Shown: in pieces, positions 28,707-38,112 of the stretch
Position numbering within the stretch: the stretch's first letter is position 1
Layout: each line of letters starts with the position of its first letter
Assembly: GCF_001954195.1 (NCBI RefSeq)
Contig: NZ_MBES01000053.1
Location: 1 to 64,000, forward strand
Source of the DNA: Mycobacterium sp. IS-1264
Lineage (GTDB): Bacteria; Actinomycetota; Actinomycetes; Mycobacteriales; Mycobacteriaceae
Direction of reading: 5' to 3'
DNA: 64,000 bases
Made by a program: the position numbers and the translations under genes
Notes under the pieces: model-generated
The model's database searches: none
What the model was told of the DNA's origin: nothing
Seen by the model: the letters and a program-made list of their open reading frames with translations, nothing else

Positions 28707-29456
28707 TCAGTTCCCCGCTTCGATAGCCGCGACTCGTGCGGCAGCGTCGGGTCCGCAGAAGCGCTGGAGGTCCACTCCGCCCGCGGCCAGCAGATCGTCG
28801 ATGCGGCGCTTGAGGTCACCCGATGTGAGGTGGGCATACAGGCTCGCGCCCGGGCAAGATGTCTGGGCAAGATCCCGGTGGCCCGCCAGTGTGTTGGTTG
28901 CGATGCCAAATGTCCGCGCGGCCCAGGCGAATGCCAGAGCGGCTCCGCGCAGCTGGGCCTCAGACACGGCCTCCTGGTCGAAGTCCCCTTCGCAGAGGAC
29001 CAGGAAATGGCCCGTCGTGTCGTAGTCCGTTGCGGTGTCGCCCGCTAGCTCAGTGCTCCGGAGTTCATAGATGTTGCCATTACGGTCGACGCCGACGTGA
29101 TAAGCGATGTCGATCCAGCCGTGCTGGTCTTGGTGATAGCGCTGATCCTGTCTGAGGTGGCCCGGGGCGTTGCGGTTGTCGCCAAGGACCACGGCCTCGT
29201 GGTGGAGGGTCATGCGGGTGATCGTCTGGCGCTTGCCCCCCGGGTGGGCCGGGCGCGCACCCCAGGCGTCTCGGCATAGCAACGGTGCTGAAGTGGAAGC
29301 GGTCAGCTTGACGCTCGACCGCGTAGAACTCGAGCAGGCGCCGACCATGGACGCCACGCCGACGCTGCCGGCCAGCCCAAGCAGCTGGCGGCGGCTGACG
29401 AAATCCGGTCGCTCATCGGGCCGGCCGGGCGGTGGCCCACACATCGTCTTCACCAT
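28707..29456 (-). CDS. Tat-exported lipoprotein, PGRP/amidase-2 family
   Basis: 249 residues from ATG 29456. The twin-arginine signal [21 protein letters not shown] has a lipobox cysteine, so it is a predicted Tat lipoprotein. The mature part begins [20 protein letters not shown] and carries the N-acetylmuramoyl-L-alanine amidase/PGRP fold: [37 protein letters not shown], with the zinc histidines and the conserved Cys. Expected substrate is the muropeptide amide bond in the cell wall. It is divergent from the second kinase gene (87 bp between starts). Confidence 0.88.
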   Translation of the reverse strand: MVKTMCGPPPGRPDERPDFVSRRQLLGLAGSVGVASMVGACSSSTRSSVKLTASTSAPLLCRDAWGARPAHPGGKRQTITRMTLHHEAVVLGDNRNAPGHLRQDQRYHQDQHGWIDIAYHVGVDRNGNIYELRSTELAGDTATDYDTTGHFLVLCEGDFDQEAVSEAQLRGAALAFAWAARTFGIATNTLAGHRDLAQTSCPGASLYAHLTSGDLKRRIDDLLAAGGVDLQRFCGPDAAARVAAIEAGN

Positions 29457-29543
29457 ACGGAGGAGGATCGCGCCAGAGTCGCTTGTCAGGAAATATCCAC
29501 GGTCCGCATACGTTCCTTGGGAGCAGTTACTAGGATTCGGCGC

Positions 29544-31028
29544 ATGGCACTGGCGAACGGTGCGATTTTCGCTGGCTATACCATTCAGCGACTGCTGGGG
29601 GCCGGTGGGATGGGGGAGGTTTATTTGGCCCATCATCCCAGGCTGCCGCGGCTGGACGCGCTGAAAATCCTTCCTGCGGCACTAACCGAGGACGGCGAGT
29701 TCCGGCAGCGATTCAACCGCGAAGCTGACCTGGCGGCCGCGCTGTGGCATCCGCACATCGTGGGCCTTCACGACCGCGGCGAGTTCGAAGGCCAGCTGTG
29801 GATCACCATGGATTACGTGGACGGGACCGACGCTGGGCGACTGCAACGGCAGCACTACCCAGACGGCCTCCCCGAATGGTACGCGACCGAGATTGTCACT
29901 GCCGTCGCTGATGCGCTCGACTATGCGCACCAGCGCAAGCTACTGCATCGCGACGTCAAACCGGCGAACATCCTGCTCACAGGGTCTGAGGTGGAACGGC
30001 ACCGAATCCTTTTGGCTGACTTCGGTATTGCCCGGCGAACCGATGACATCAGCGGCCTGACTGCGACCAACATGACAGTCGGCTCGGTTGCATATGCGGC
30101 GCCCGAGCAATTGATGGGCGAGTCGATAGACGGGCGAGCTGACGAATATGCGTTGGCCGCCACTGCTTTCCACCTCCTAGCCGGTGCGCCTCCATTTCAG
30201 CATTCCAACCCTGCAGTCGTCATTAGCAGGCACCTCAATGCGCCCCCGCCGCGGCTAGCAGAGCGGCGCCCAGAGCTGGCGCGGCTAGACCCGGTGTTGT
30301 CGAAAGCCCTCGCGAAGAACCCTTCAGAACGCTACCCACGATGCCTTGACTTCGCGCATGCGCTCAGAGCGTGCATCGCCGGCGCGGCCCCTTATCCAGA
30401 TGCGAACCTTCCCAGCAACATTCGGCCGCTCGAAAGAGTGTCTGCTGTGGGCGGGCCAGCGGGCCAGGCGCCGATCACTCAGCCAGCGATGCCGTCCTCA
30501 TATCACCGAACGATGCATGTTCCTTCGCCGCAACGGCCCGCGCTGCGTGCAGCCACGGTCGTACCAATGATCTTGGCGGTATTGCTGTTCGGTGCCGCAG
30601 GCTTCGCGGTCACGCAGGTTCTACGCCCGGACCCGCAGCCTTCCACCGCCGCGCCGCAGTGGCAGCCGTACGTCGACTACGCCAAACAGTTCACGGTGTG
30701 GTTCACGAGTATCAGTGCTCAATCGGCTGATAGCGACATCCAGCGGATCCTCGACGGATCAACCGGGTCTTTCCACGATGACTTCGCTAATAGAAGATCC
30801 GACTTCAGGCAGACGCTCGTGAATTCAAACGTGTCAACCCAAGGAACCGTTAACAGCGCCGGCCTGGACTCCATCAATGGCACGACGGCGCACGTTCTGA
30901 TAGCCGCGACATCCAAGGTCACTAATAACGCTGGCGCATCGCAAGATCCAAGAAGTTGGCGATTAGACGTGCAAGTCGAAAAAGCCGGCGACACGTACAA
31001 GGTGTCACGAGTGGACTTCGTGCAATGA
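29544..31028 (+). CDS. Membrane Ser/Thr protein kinase with Mce-associated-like outer domain
   Basis: 494 residues from ATG 29544 ([21 protein letters not shown]), preferred over the upstream TTG 29517 because it aligns with the first kinase start. Kinase domain about 11-270: [13 protein letters not shown]41, [14 protein letters not shown]. One helix is at about 339-360 ([20 protein letters not shown]). The outer domain (about 370-494: [36 protein letters not shown]) resembles Mce-associated membrane proteins. Bases 29814-30073 are identical to kinase 1. The stop overlaps the next start in ATGA, so it is coupled to another Mce-associated-like gene. Confidence 0.9.
   Translation: MALANGAIFAGYTIQRLLGAGGMGEVYLAHHPRLPRLDALKILPAALTEDGEFRQRFNREADLAAALWHPHIVGLHDRGEFEGQLWITMDYVDGTDAGRLQRQHYPDGLPEWYATEIVTAVADALDYAHQRKLLHRDVKPANILLTGSEVERHRILLADFGIARRTDDISGLTATNMTVGSVAYAAPEQLMGESIDGRADEYALAATAFHLLAGAPPFQHSNPAVVISRHLNAPPPRLAERRPELARLDPVLSKALAKNPSERYPRCLDFAHALRACIAGAAPYPDANLPSNIRPLERVSAVGGPAGQAPITQPAMPSSYHRTMHVPSPQRPALRAATVVPMILAVLLFGAAGFAVTQVLRPDPQPSTAAPQWQPYVDYAKQFTVWFTSISAQSADSDIQRILDGSTGSFHDDFANRRSDFRQTLVNSNVSTQGTVNSAGLDSINGTTAHVLIAATSKVTNNAGASQDPRSWRLDVQVEKAGDTYKVSRVDFVQ
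29814..30073 (+). repeat. 260-bp tract identical to the first kinase gene
   Basis: Exact reverse complement of 24348-24607. Protein sequence from [19 protein letters not shown] through the DFG region is therefore the same in both kinases, whereas flanking kinase sequence differs at roughly one residue in four. Confidence 0.92.
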
Positions 31029-31540
31029 CCCGCGCCGGGCTACTGCGCGTCGGATGGTGGTTGCTCGTGGTTGCACTCGCCGTCTCGACCGTGAGTGCCG
31101 CAGCCGTGGGCGGGTGGCAGATGCAGGTCAAAAGCCGCCAACTGCCTCCCGTCGCTGACCAACCCGCCGATCGTCAGAACGCAACACAGGCGGCAAGTAC
31201 CGGTACGGTGAAATTGTTGAGCTATTCGCCAGACACACTTGAACAAGACTTCAGCGCTGCCGAAGCGATGCTCACCGGCGACTTCCTCGCCTACTACAAG
31301 CAATTCTCAACTCAGGTTGTCATGCCAGCCGCTCGGGAAAAGCGCGTCACTACGTCTGCCACCGTTCTCCGCGCCGGCGTCGAATCCCTTGCCAGCCAGA
31401 ATGCCTCGATACTTGTCTTCGTAAACCAATCGACCACCACGAAGGAGAAACCGTCGCCGTCAATCGCGACAAGCTCAGTGCGGGTAGGTCTTGTCAAGGT
31501 GAACGGAACCTGGCTCATCGCCAAATTCGACCCGCAATAG
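31025..31540 (+). CDS. Mce-associated-like membrane protein
   Basis: 171 residues from ATG 31025, overlapping the kinase stop by four bases (ATGA). There is one N-terminal membrane helix ([20 protein letters not shown]). The outer domain contains [20 protein letters not shown] and [12 protein letters not shown], then [20 protein letters not shown], the pattern of Mce-associated proteins. It is related in type to the outer domain of the kinase it is coupled with, so the two may form one surface sensor. That is inferred only from gene order and domain likeness. Confidence 0.75.
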   Translation: MTRAGLLRVGWWLLVVALAVSTVSAAAVGGWQMQVKSRQLPPVADQPADRQNATQAASTGTVKLLSYSPDTLEQDFSAAEAMLTGDFLAYYKQFSTQVVMPAAREKRVTTSATVLRAGVESLASQNASILVFVNQSTTTKEKPSPSIATSSVRVGLVKVNGTWLIAKFDPQ

Positions 31541-31827
31541 ATCGACGCACGGAGCTGCCCACCAAGGGATGAACAACGAAACACGAGATCGTTGCGAGCG
31601 CCGGGCGGGTGCATTCGCGCCAAGTTTTGAGAAGATCCAACCCGAGCGCGGAATCGAAGCAGCGCCAGTATGCCCCCTTTTTCGGGCGCAACTCTCGTAA
31701 GAGACATCCAGGCCAGCGGCCTCTAAACCCTTCTCAGCGGCTTCTCAGCAGTCTATCCATACGCTGGCGCTCCCATGTTTACAGCAACTTTTCGCCCACC
31801 AGGCGCACGCGTCGAGGTCTCGATTAG

Positions 31828-34704
31828 GTGACGCGGCAACTGGTTTGGACACCTGTTCCGGATGACACCGACGACTGTCACACGCAACCGACGAGCGGAC
31901 GTGTGCCGGCTCGGTCGCTGCAACCCGCCGAGTTGGCGCACGCCGCGGTGATGGGCGCCCTGTGCGCCGCGATCGCGATCATTGCGGTCATCCTCCCGCA
32001 CGCGGGCGCGTTGGGACTGCTGGGCACCGTGCCAATGGGCCTGCTGAGCTACCGCTACCGGATCCGCGTTCTGATCACCGCGACCGTCGCGGCCAGTGTG
32101 ATCGGCTTCCTGGTCGTCGGCATGAGCGGGTTCGGGGCGGTCGCCCTGTGTGCCTATGTCGGCGGACTGGCCGGAATCGTGAAACGCCGCCGTCGGGGAA
32201 CGCCGACCGTGCTCGCAACGTCCGTCGTCGCCGGTGTTGCCGTCGGCGCCACGGTGGTCATCGGGTTGACCTTCCTGGTGCGGCTTCGTCAGCTGATATT
32301 CCACACCATCACCGCCACCGCCGACGGAGTCGCGACGGCGATCTCGCGCGTGCCGCACCTGCAGGCGGTCGCGCAGGACCTTAAGCATTTCTCCGCCGAC
32401 GCGCTGCAGTACTGGCAGTGGCTCGTCGTCGGGTACGCCGTCATTGCGATCATGGGTGCCTCATTGATCGGTTGGTGGGCGTTGTCACGAGTGCTGGTGC
32501 GCCTCAGGGGAATTCCCGATGTGCACAAACTGGATGCGCCGATCGACTCCGGGTCGATCGAGCCCATCCCGGTGCGACTGGACGGGGTGCGCCTTCGCTA
32601 CCCGCACACCGACCGCGATGCGCTGCGCCCGGTCAGCCTGGACGTGCGGGCGGGCGAACACGTGGCCGTCACCGGTGCCAATGGTTCGGGAAAAACCACA
32701 CTGATGCTGATCCTGGCCGGCCGCGAACCGACATCGGGCACCGTTGACCGCCCCGGCGCGGTGGGCCTCGGTCAACTCGGTGGCACTGCCGTCGTCATGC
32801 AACACCCGGAAAGCCAGGTGCTCGGCACGCGCGTAGCCGACGACGTGGTCTGGGGATTGCCGCCCGGCAAGAGCATTGATATCGAACGGTTGCTCCGTGA
32901 GGTCGGGTTGGCCGGCCTCGCCGAACGCGACACCGGCGGCCTGTCCGGCGGTGAACTGCAGCGCTTGGCCGTGGCCGCGGCGCTGGCGCGAGAGCCCGCG
33001 CTGCTCATCGCCGACGAGGTCACCAGCATGGTCGACCAGCGCGGCCGCGACGCACTGCTCGCCGTGTTATCCGGACTCACCGACCGTCACCGAACTGCCC
33101 TTGTGCACATCACCCACTACGACAACGAAGCCGAGCACGCCGACCGCACGATCGACCTCAGCGACTCGGCGGACAACACCGCAATGGTCGAAGCCGCAAG
33201 AGCGCCCGCGCCGACAGCCGCCGTCGTACACCGACCAAACGCGCCGGTGCTCGAACTCAACGGTGTCAGCCACGAATACGGCAGTGGCACCCCGTGGGCA
33301 CAGACTGCGCTGCGCGATATCAGCTTCGCGGTCCACGAGGGCGACGGGCTGCTGATCCACGGCGACAACGGCTCGGGCAAGTCGACACTGGCTTGGATCA
33401 TGGCCGGGTTGACGGTGCCGACCACCGGCACGTGCCTGGTCAACGAACGCCCCGCCGCCGAACAGGTCGGCGCGGTCGCGCTTCAATTTCAGGCCGCCCG
33501 CCTGCAATTGATGCGCAGCCGTGTCGACCTCGAAGTTGCTGCGGCAGCGGGCTTTTCGCCCGACGATCACGACCGGGTAATCGAGGCACTGGCGGCCGTC
33601 GGCCTGGACGCCGCCCTGGCGAAGCGGCGTATTGACCAACTCAGCGGCGGCCAGATGCGCCGAGTGGTGCTAGCTGGATTGCTGGCCCGGTCGCCACGGG
33701 TATTGATCCTCGACGAGCCACTGGCGGGCCTCGACGCGGCCAGCCAGCGCGGACTGGTGCGGCTGCTCGCGGATCGGCGGCGTGAGACCGGCCTGACCGT
33801 GGTGGTCATCTCGCACGACTTCGGCGGGCTGGAGGAACTGTGCCCGCGCACCCTGCAGCTGCGCGACGGTCGGCTGGAATCGGCGTCGCCGCATGCGCGG
33901 AGGACCCACGAGACGGCCGCCCCGCCGGCCAAGCCGACCAGCCGCCAAAGGCGCCCCGTTGTGCTGCTGCGCCCGGTGCCTGGACGCTCCGCGATGCACG
34001 ACTTGTGGGCTGGCACCAAACTGCTTGCCGTTGGCGCCATTTCGGTGTTGCTGACCATCAACCCGGGTTGGGTAGCGATCGGACTTGTCGGCGCGCTGGT
34101 GCTCGCGGGAGCCCGGGTAGCACGCATTCCCAGAGGCGCGCTGCCGTCGCTGCCGCGCTGGCTTCCGATCCTGCTGGTCGTCGTCGGCGCCACCGCGGCG
34201 ACGGCCGGCGGCCTGTTGGATTTCCTGCGCTTGACGGCGCTCTCGGTCGTGTTGCTCGGCCTGGGCGCGCTGGTGTCGTGGACGACCAATGTCGCCGAAA
34301 TCGCGCCGGCGGTCGCCACTCTGGGTCGCCGGCTGCGACCGTTGCGGATCCCGGTCGACGATTGGGCGGTGGCATTGGGGCTCGCACTGCGTACCTTCCC
34401 GATGCTGATAAACGAGTTCCGCGTGCTCTACGCCGCTCGCCGGTTGCGGCCCAGACAAACACCGCGAACCCGCGGGGCCCGCGTCCGGCAACTGGCGGCA
34501 GACGTGATCGACCTGGTCGTCGCGGTCATCACCGTGACGCTGCGGCGTGCCGACGAGATGGGCGACGCCATCACCGCCCGTGGCGGCACGGGCCAGATCT
34601 CGGCGGGCCCATCGCGGCCGAAACGGGCCGACTGGGTGGCACTCTCGATCGTCACGGCGGTGTGTGCGGCCGCCTTGACGGCGGGGCTGGTGCTGGGCGT
34701 CTGA
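31828..34704 (+). CDS. Single-chain ECF-type ABC transporter (S-like, two ATPases, T)
   Basis: 958 residues from GTG 31828. Order: a membrane region of about six helices (30-235) resembling an ECF substrate-binding component; ATPase 1 (Walker A GANGSGKT at 283-290, LSGGE at 372, Walker B near 392); ATPase 2 (GDNGSGKS at 512-519, LSGGQ at 605, LILDEP near 627); and a C-terminal EcfT-like membrane domain (about 720-958) with coupling helices ([30 protein letters not shown]). ECF transporters import vitamins or metals; the substrate is unknown. M. tuberculosis Rv2326c, as I recall it, joins only the ATPases and T. The 287-bp upstream gap shows no clear riboswitch. Confidence 0.88.
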   Translation: MTRQLVWTPVPDDTDDCHTQPTSGRVPARSLQPAELAHAAVMGALCAAIAIIAVILPHAGALGLLGTVPMGLLSYRYRIRVLITATVAASVIGFLVVGMSGFGAVALCAYVGGLAGIVKRRRRGTPTVLATSVVAGVAVGATVVIGLTFLVRLRQLIFHTITATADGVATAISRVPHLQAVAQDLKHFSADALQYWQWLVVGYAVIAIMGASLIGWWALSRVLVRLRGIPDVHKLDAPIDSGSIEPIPVRLDGVRLRYPHTDRDALRPVSLDVRAGEHVAVTGANGSGKTTLMLILAGREPTSGTVDRPGAVGLGQLGGTAVVMQHPESQVLGTRVADDVVWGLPPGKSIDIERLLREVGLAGLAERDTGGLSGGELQRLAVAAALAREPALLIADEVTSMVDQRGRDALLAVLSGLTDRHRTALVHITHYDNEAEHADRTIDLSDSADNTAMVEAARAPAPTAAVVHRPNAPVLELNGVSHEYGSGTPWAQTALRDISFAVHEGDGLLIHGDNGSGKSTLAWIMAGLTVPTTGTCLVNERPAAEQVGAVALQFQAARLQLMRSRVDLEVAAAAGFSPDDHDRVIEALAAVGLDAALAKRRIDQLSGGQMRRVVLAGLLARSPRVLILDEPLAGLDAASQRGLVRLLADRRRETGLTVVVISHDFGGLEELCPRTLQLRDGRLESASPHARRTHETAAPPAKPTSRQRRPVVLLRPVPGRSAMHDLWAGTKLLAVGAISVLLTINPGWVAIGLVGALVLAGARVARIPRGALPSLPRWLPILLVVVGATAATAGGLLDFLRLTALSVVLLGLGALVSWTTNVAEIAPAVATLGRRLRPLRIPVDDWAVALGLALRTFPMLINEFRVLYAARRLRPRQTPRTRGARVRQLAADVIDLVVAVITVTLRRADEMGDAITARGGTGQISAGPSRPKRADWVALSIVTAVCAAALTAGLVLGV

Positions 34705-34757
34705 AGGCCAGAGGTACTCAGCGCCTGACCAGGCCGCCAATGTGGTAGACACGCGCT

Positions 34758-36224
34758 ATGTCCGCGGTGGGCGACGATCGATTGCTAGCTCCGGGCGAGA
34801 CGTGCTGGCGGATTGAGCGCGCCGATCAGTTCGCCTACATCATCGACGGGGCCGATTACTTCAGGCACGTCAAGGCTGCGATGCTGCGCGCCCACCACCG
34901 AATAGTCCTGGCCGGGTGGGATTTCGACGCCCGGACGACGTTCGAGCGAGGCGCCAAGACGCTTCCCGGCCCCAACCAGCTGGGCGCCTTCCTGTATTGG
35001 ATGCTGCGGAAGCGACCGGCACTTGACATCTACGTGCTGAAGTCCAACCTGCGCCTGCTCCCGGCCTTTGACGGCATCTGGTTCGGCGTCACCCCGGTGG
35101 CGCTGCTGAATCAGATCAGCAGCAAGCGGATGCATCTCGCCATCGACGGCGCGCATCCGATCGGCGCCGTCCATCACCAGAAGATCGTGGTCATCGACGA
35201 TACGGTCGCGTTCTGCGGCGGCGTCGACCTCACCCTTGACCGATGGGATACACGTGCGCATCAGCACCACAGTCGCGGCCGTCGGACGATGGGGCGCAGG
35301 TATGGGCCGCGGCACGAGGTCGCCGCCGCGGTTGACGGTGCGGCGGCCCGCGCGCTCGCTGAGCAGGCACGGACCCGGTGGCTGACCGCGACGGGGCAGT
35401 CGTTGGAGCCAGTCGACCCGAAGCACGTCACCTGGCCGCGCGGGCTGGAAGTTACTCTGCGCAACGTCGACGTCGGGATCGCGCGGACGCTGCCGGAACT
35501 CGAGGACCGCCGCGAGGTGCGGGAAGTGGAGGCCCTCAACCTTGCCGCCATCGCGGCGGCCCGCGACACCATCTATCTGGAGAACCAATATCTTGCGGCC
35601 CGGCGGCTCGTCGATGCGCTTGCCGCTCGACTCAGCGAAGCCGACGGCCCGGAGATCGTCATCGTCATTCCCCGCCGGGGCAACAATCCCCTCGAGCGGG
35701 GAACGATGGACAGCGCGCGGCACCGGCTCATTCAAATCCTGTGGGCCGCCGACGAGCATCGCCGATTGGGTGTCTATTGGCCGGTAACCGATGGCGGTGA
35801 ACCGATTTACGTCCACTCGAAGGTGCTGATCATCGACGATCGATTACTGCGCATCGGCTCGTCCAATCTCAACAACCGGTCGCTGGGCTTCGACAGCGAG
35901 TGCGACATCGCCATCGAGGCGGAATCGAATAATCCGCACCACGATGGCATCCGCCGCCAAATCACTTCGGTGCGGCATGAATTGGTGTCAGAACACCTCG
36001 GCGTGTCCGTCGACGAGCTCGAGAGCGCGGTGGTCGAGTGCGGGTCGTTCGTCAAGGCCATCGAGACGTTGCGGGGGGACGGCAAGACGTTGCGACCCGT
36101 CACCGAGGAGACGGTGGCCGGTGAGGCGAGTCCGCTGGCGGAGAACGACCTGATGGACCCCGATCATGTCCCGCGGTCACTGGCCCGGAGCCTGCAACGG
36201 TTCATCGCCGGATTCAGGGATTGA
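34758..36224 (+). CDS. Phospholipase D-family protein, two HKD motifs
   Basis: 488 residues from ATG 34758. HKD motif 1 is HHQKIVVIDDTVAFCGGVD and motif 2 is VHSKVLIIDDRLLRIGSSN, each with the His, Lys and Asp needed for the covalent phospho-His mechanism. Further family sequence is VVLAGWDFDARTTF-like near the N-terminus and LENQYLAARRLVDAL. The length matches single-chain PLD or cardiolipin-synthase-like enzymes. No signal peptide is obvious, so it probably acts in the cytoplasm or at the inner membrane face. It follows the ECF gene by 53 bp. Confidence 0.9.
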   Translation: MSAVGDDRLLAPGETCWRIERADQFAYIIDGADYFRHVKAAMLRAHHRIVLAGWDFDARTTFERGAKTLPGPNQLGAFLYWMLRKRPALDIYVLKSNLRLLPAFDGIWFGVTPVALLNQISSKRMHLAIDGAHPIGAVHHQKIVVIDDTVAFCGGVDLTLDRWDTRAHQHHSRGRRTMGRRYGPRHEVAAAVDGAAARALAEQARTRWLTATGQSLEPVDPKHVTWPRGLEVTLRNVDVGIARTLPELEDRREVREVEALNLAAIAAARDTIYLENQYLAARRLVDALAARLSEADGPEIVIVIPRRGNNPLERGTMDSARHRLIQILWAADEHRRLGVYWPVTDGGEPIYVHSKVLIIDDRLLRIGSSNLNNRSLGFDSECDIAIEAESNNPHHDGIRRQITSVRHELVSEHLGVSVDELESAVVECGSFVKAIETLRGDGKTLRPVTEETVAGEASPLAENDLMDPDHVPRSLARSLQRFIAGFRD

Positions 36225-36261
36225 CCGAACTATCGGCGTAATACCTTGGCGCGCAGTCGTT

Positions 36262-36927
36262 TCAGGTGCCTCCGCCCACCAGGTTGTTGTTCTGGGGGCA
36301 GTAGGTCTGAACCGAGATTGTCACATAGGTGTTGGCCGAGTCGGCGAGTCCCGGATTACTGGCGCGAAAGGCCGCGGTGATCTGCGGCACCGAGACCCCT
36401 CGGCCGATGTCGCTGCACACCAGCTTGCCGTTCGCGATGGCGGCGTCGGGATTCGCGAATGAGATCCCTCGGTCATTGAGCGCCTGAATGTATTTGTTGT
36501 CCTGATCCGGGGTGGACACGATCGACGAGGGGCCGGCCGACGGCGGTGCACCCGTTGACCCAGGAGTCGCGCCGCCCTTCGGCGTAGCCGGTGCGGCCGG
36601 CTTCGGCGCAGCCTTGTTATCGCCGGTCAACAGCGAACGCCCGAACACGATCGCCCCAGCGAGAACCAGACCGGCCGCGACGAGCGCAGCCGCGATACGC
36701 CAAGTGGCACGCCATGATTGGCGGTCGCCCGCCCGGCCGAGTTGTCCGTCGTCGTCGCGACGGTCGTCGCCGCCGCTTTCGCCGTCGCCGTCATCGTTGC
36801 TTGACCACGCCAGCTCGGCCGCATCAGGCGCTGCGGAATTGGGTACGGCGACGGTCTCGTCATTGTTGAGTCCGACGGTCTTATCGCCCGCCGGGCCCGG
36901 CTCGGCCATGACGGTCATGGTAGCCAT
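36262..36927 (-). CDS. DUF732 membrane-anchored protein
   Basis: 221 residues from ATG 36927. An acidic, low-complexity cytoplasmic N-terminus (SSNDDGDGESGGDDRRDDDG) precedes one membrane helix (AALVAAGLVLAGAIVFGRSL) and a Pro/Ala/Gly linker. The C-terminal DUF732 domain (YIQALNDRGISFANPDAAIA, KLVCSDIGRGVSVPQITAAF, TYCPQNN) has the two conserved cysteines. DUF732 is common and mostly uncharacterised in mycobacterial envelopes. It follows the TetR gene by 6 bp on the same strand, so the two are co-transcribed. Confidence 0.85.
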   Translation of the reverse strand: MATMTVMAEPGPAGDKTVGLNNDETVAVPNSAAPDAAELAWSSNDDGDGESGGDDRRDDDGQLGRAGDRQSWRATWRIAAALVAAGLVLAGAIVFGRSLLTGDNKAAPKPAAPATPKGGATPGSTGAPPSAGPSSIVSTPDQDNKYIQALNDRGISFANPDAAIANGKLVCSDIGRGVSVPQITAAFRASNPGLADSANTYVTISVQTYCPQNNNLVGGGT

Positions 36928-36933
36928 CGCCCG

Positions 36934-37632
36934 CTATGCGCCGCCACCCGCAACGATTTGTGTGATCGAGTCGGGCGCCACGCCCAATCCCCGCAGGCAG
37001 AATCGCAGCGCGCGGTTGCGAACGTCGGCGCGCGCGCACTGGCCCGTTGCCCGCTGCCGGTGAGTGTGTCCCCACACGACGCCGTGAATCGACTTCGCGG
37101 CCGTCGCCGGAAGGATGTCACGAAACACGCCGAGTTCCAGACCGCGCTGAAGCTGCTCGATGAGTGGCTCCAGAATCGCGTTGTACGCGGGCGACACCAG
37201 CTCGGGCGTAGAGGACATCGCGGCCTGGGCCTCCAGGGCAACCTGGCGCACTTCCGAATCGATGTTCTCGTCGAAGGCGAGGTCGAGTCGACCCTCGATC
37301 CAGGCGGCCACCGCCGCGGCGGGGGTGGAGGCCGCAGCCATTTTCGTTCTCAGGCGCAGCACCTCATCGCGTGTCACCTCCAGAAACAGCGCCGCAACCA
37401 GCTGGTTCTTTGATTCGAAATGCCGATAGAACGCGCGAGTGCTGAGCTGCGCGCGGTCCAGGACCGCCGCCACGCTCAGCCCCTGGACTCCCTGCTCGCG
37501 GACGGTTTTCGACGCGGCGGCCACGATGGCGCGACGCACATCGGGGTCGGGGGCGAGCTTGTTTCCCCGCCGCGTGACTGGACGGCTCGCGTAACCATGC
37601 CGACGAGTGAGCGGGTCCCCCTGATCCGTCAT
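36934..37632 (-). CDS. TetR-family transcriptional regulator
   Basis: 232 residues from ATG 37632 (MTDQGDPLTRRHGY); the frame extends to 37764, but the helix-turn-helix and spacing fit the later start. The DNA-binding domain is at about 40-85 (AAASKTVREQGVQGLSVAAV, LSTRAFYRHFESKNQLVAAL). The C-terminal ligand domain is alpha-helical with no assignable ligand. It is divergent from the small membrane gene at 37705 (72 bp gap) and precedes the DUF732 gene, both likely targets. Confidence 0.88.
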   Translation of the reverse strand: MTDQGDPLTRRHGYASRPVTRRGNKLAPDPDVRRAIVAAASKTVREQGVQGLSVAAVLDRAQLSTRAFYRHFESKNQLVAALFLEVTRDEVLRLRTKMAAASTPAAAVAAWIEGRLDLAFDENIDSEVRQVALEAQAAMSSTPELVSPAYNAILEPLIEQLQRGLELGVFRDILPATAAKSIHGVVWGHTHRQRATGQCARADVRNRALRFCLRGLGVAPDSITQIVAGGGA

Positions 37633-37704
37633 CAACACCCAAAGGTAATCCTCTCCATTCGCGGATCCCACCTTCCTCGTTTGCCGTCGCGCTAGGCTGC
37701 GGCC

Positions 37705-38112
37705 ATGTCGATCGACCGTGCCGGGCTCGTCGCGGGCACCATCCGGCTCGCTTCGGGCGTCCATTTCCTCGTCGACCCGCTGGGTGCGAACCGGCTGTGG
37801 GGTGATAGCGAAGAGCCGACGCCGACGGCGCGCCTGCTACTGCGATCGATGGGCTATCGCGACGCCCTGATCGGCGGTCTGCTTGCGACGGCGGCGCTGC
37901 GTGGCAAGAACACCCGGGGCTGGTTCCTCGCCTCCGGTGGCGCCGACGCGGCCGACCTGATCGGCGGGCTAAGCGTCCACGACGAACTCAAGCGCCCCCA
38001 GCAGCTCATCGGCCTCGGTGGCGCGGTCATCGGCATCGGCGTCGGACTGTGGGGCGCTACCCGTCGCAGACCGAAGCGTCAGCGAACGGCGTCGCCGATC
38101 AGCGACCAGTAA
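37705..38112 (+). CDS. Small membrane protein, DUF4267-like
   Basis: 135 residues from ATG 37705. The sequence (LVAGTIRLASGVHFLVDPLG, MGYRDALIGGLLATAALRG, LASGGADAADLIGGL, LIGLGGAVIGIGVGLWG) suggests four short membrane helices with a conserved GYRD/ADxxD pattern. The function is unknown. It is divergent from the TetR gene and overlaps the convergent monooxygenase gene by 34 bp. Confidence 0.7.
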   Translation: MSIDRAGLVAGTIRLASGVHFLVDPLGANRLWGDSEEPTPTARLLLRSMGYRDALIGGLLATAALRGKNTRGWFLASGGADAADLIGGLSVHDELKRPQQLIGLGGAVIGIGVGLWGATRRRPKRQRTASPISDQ

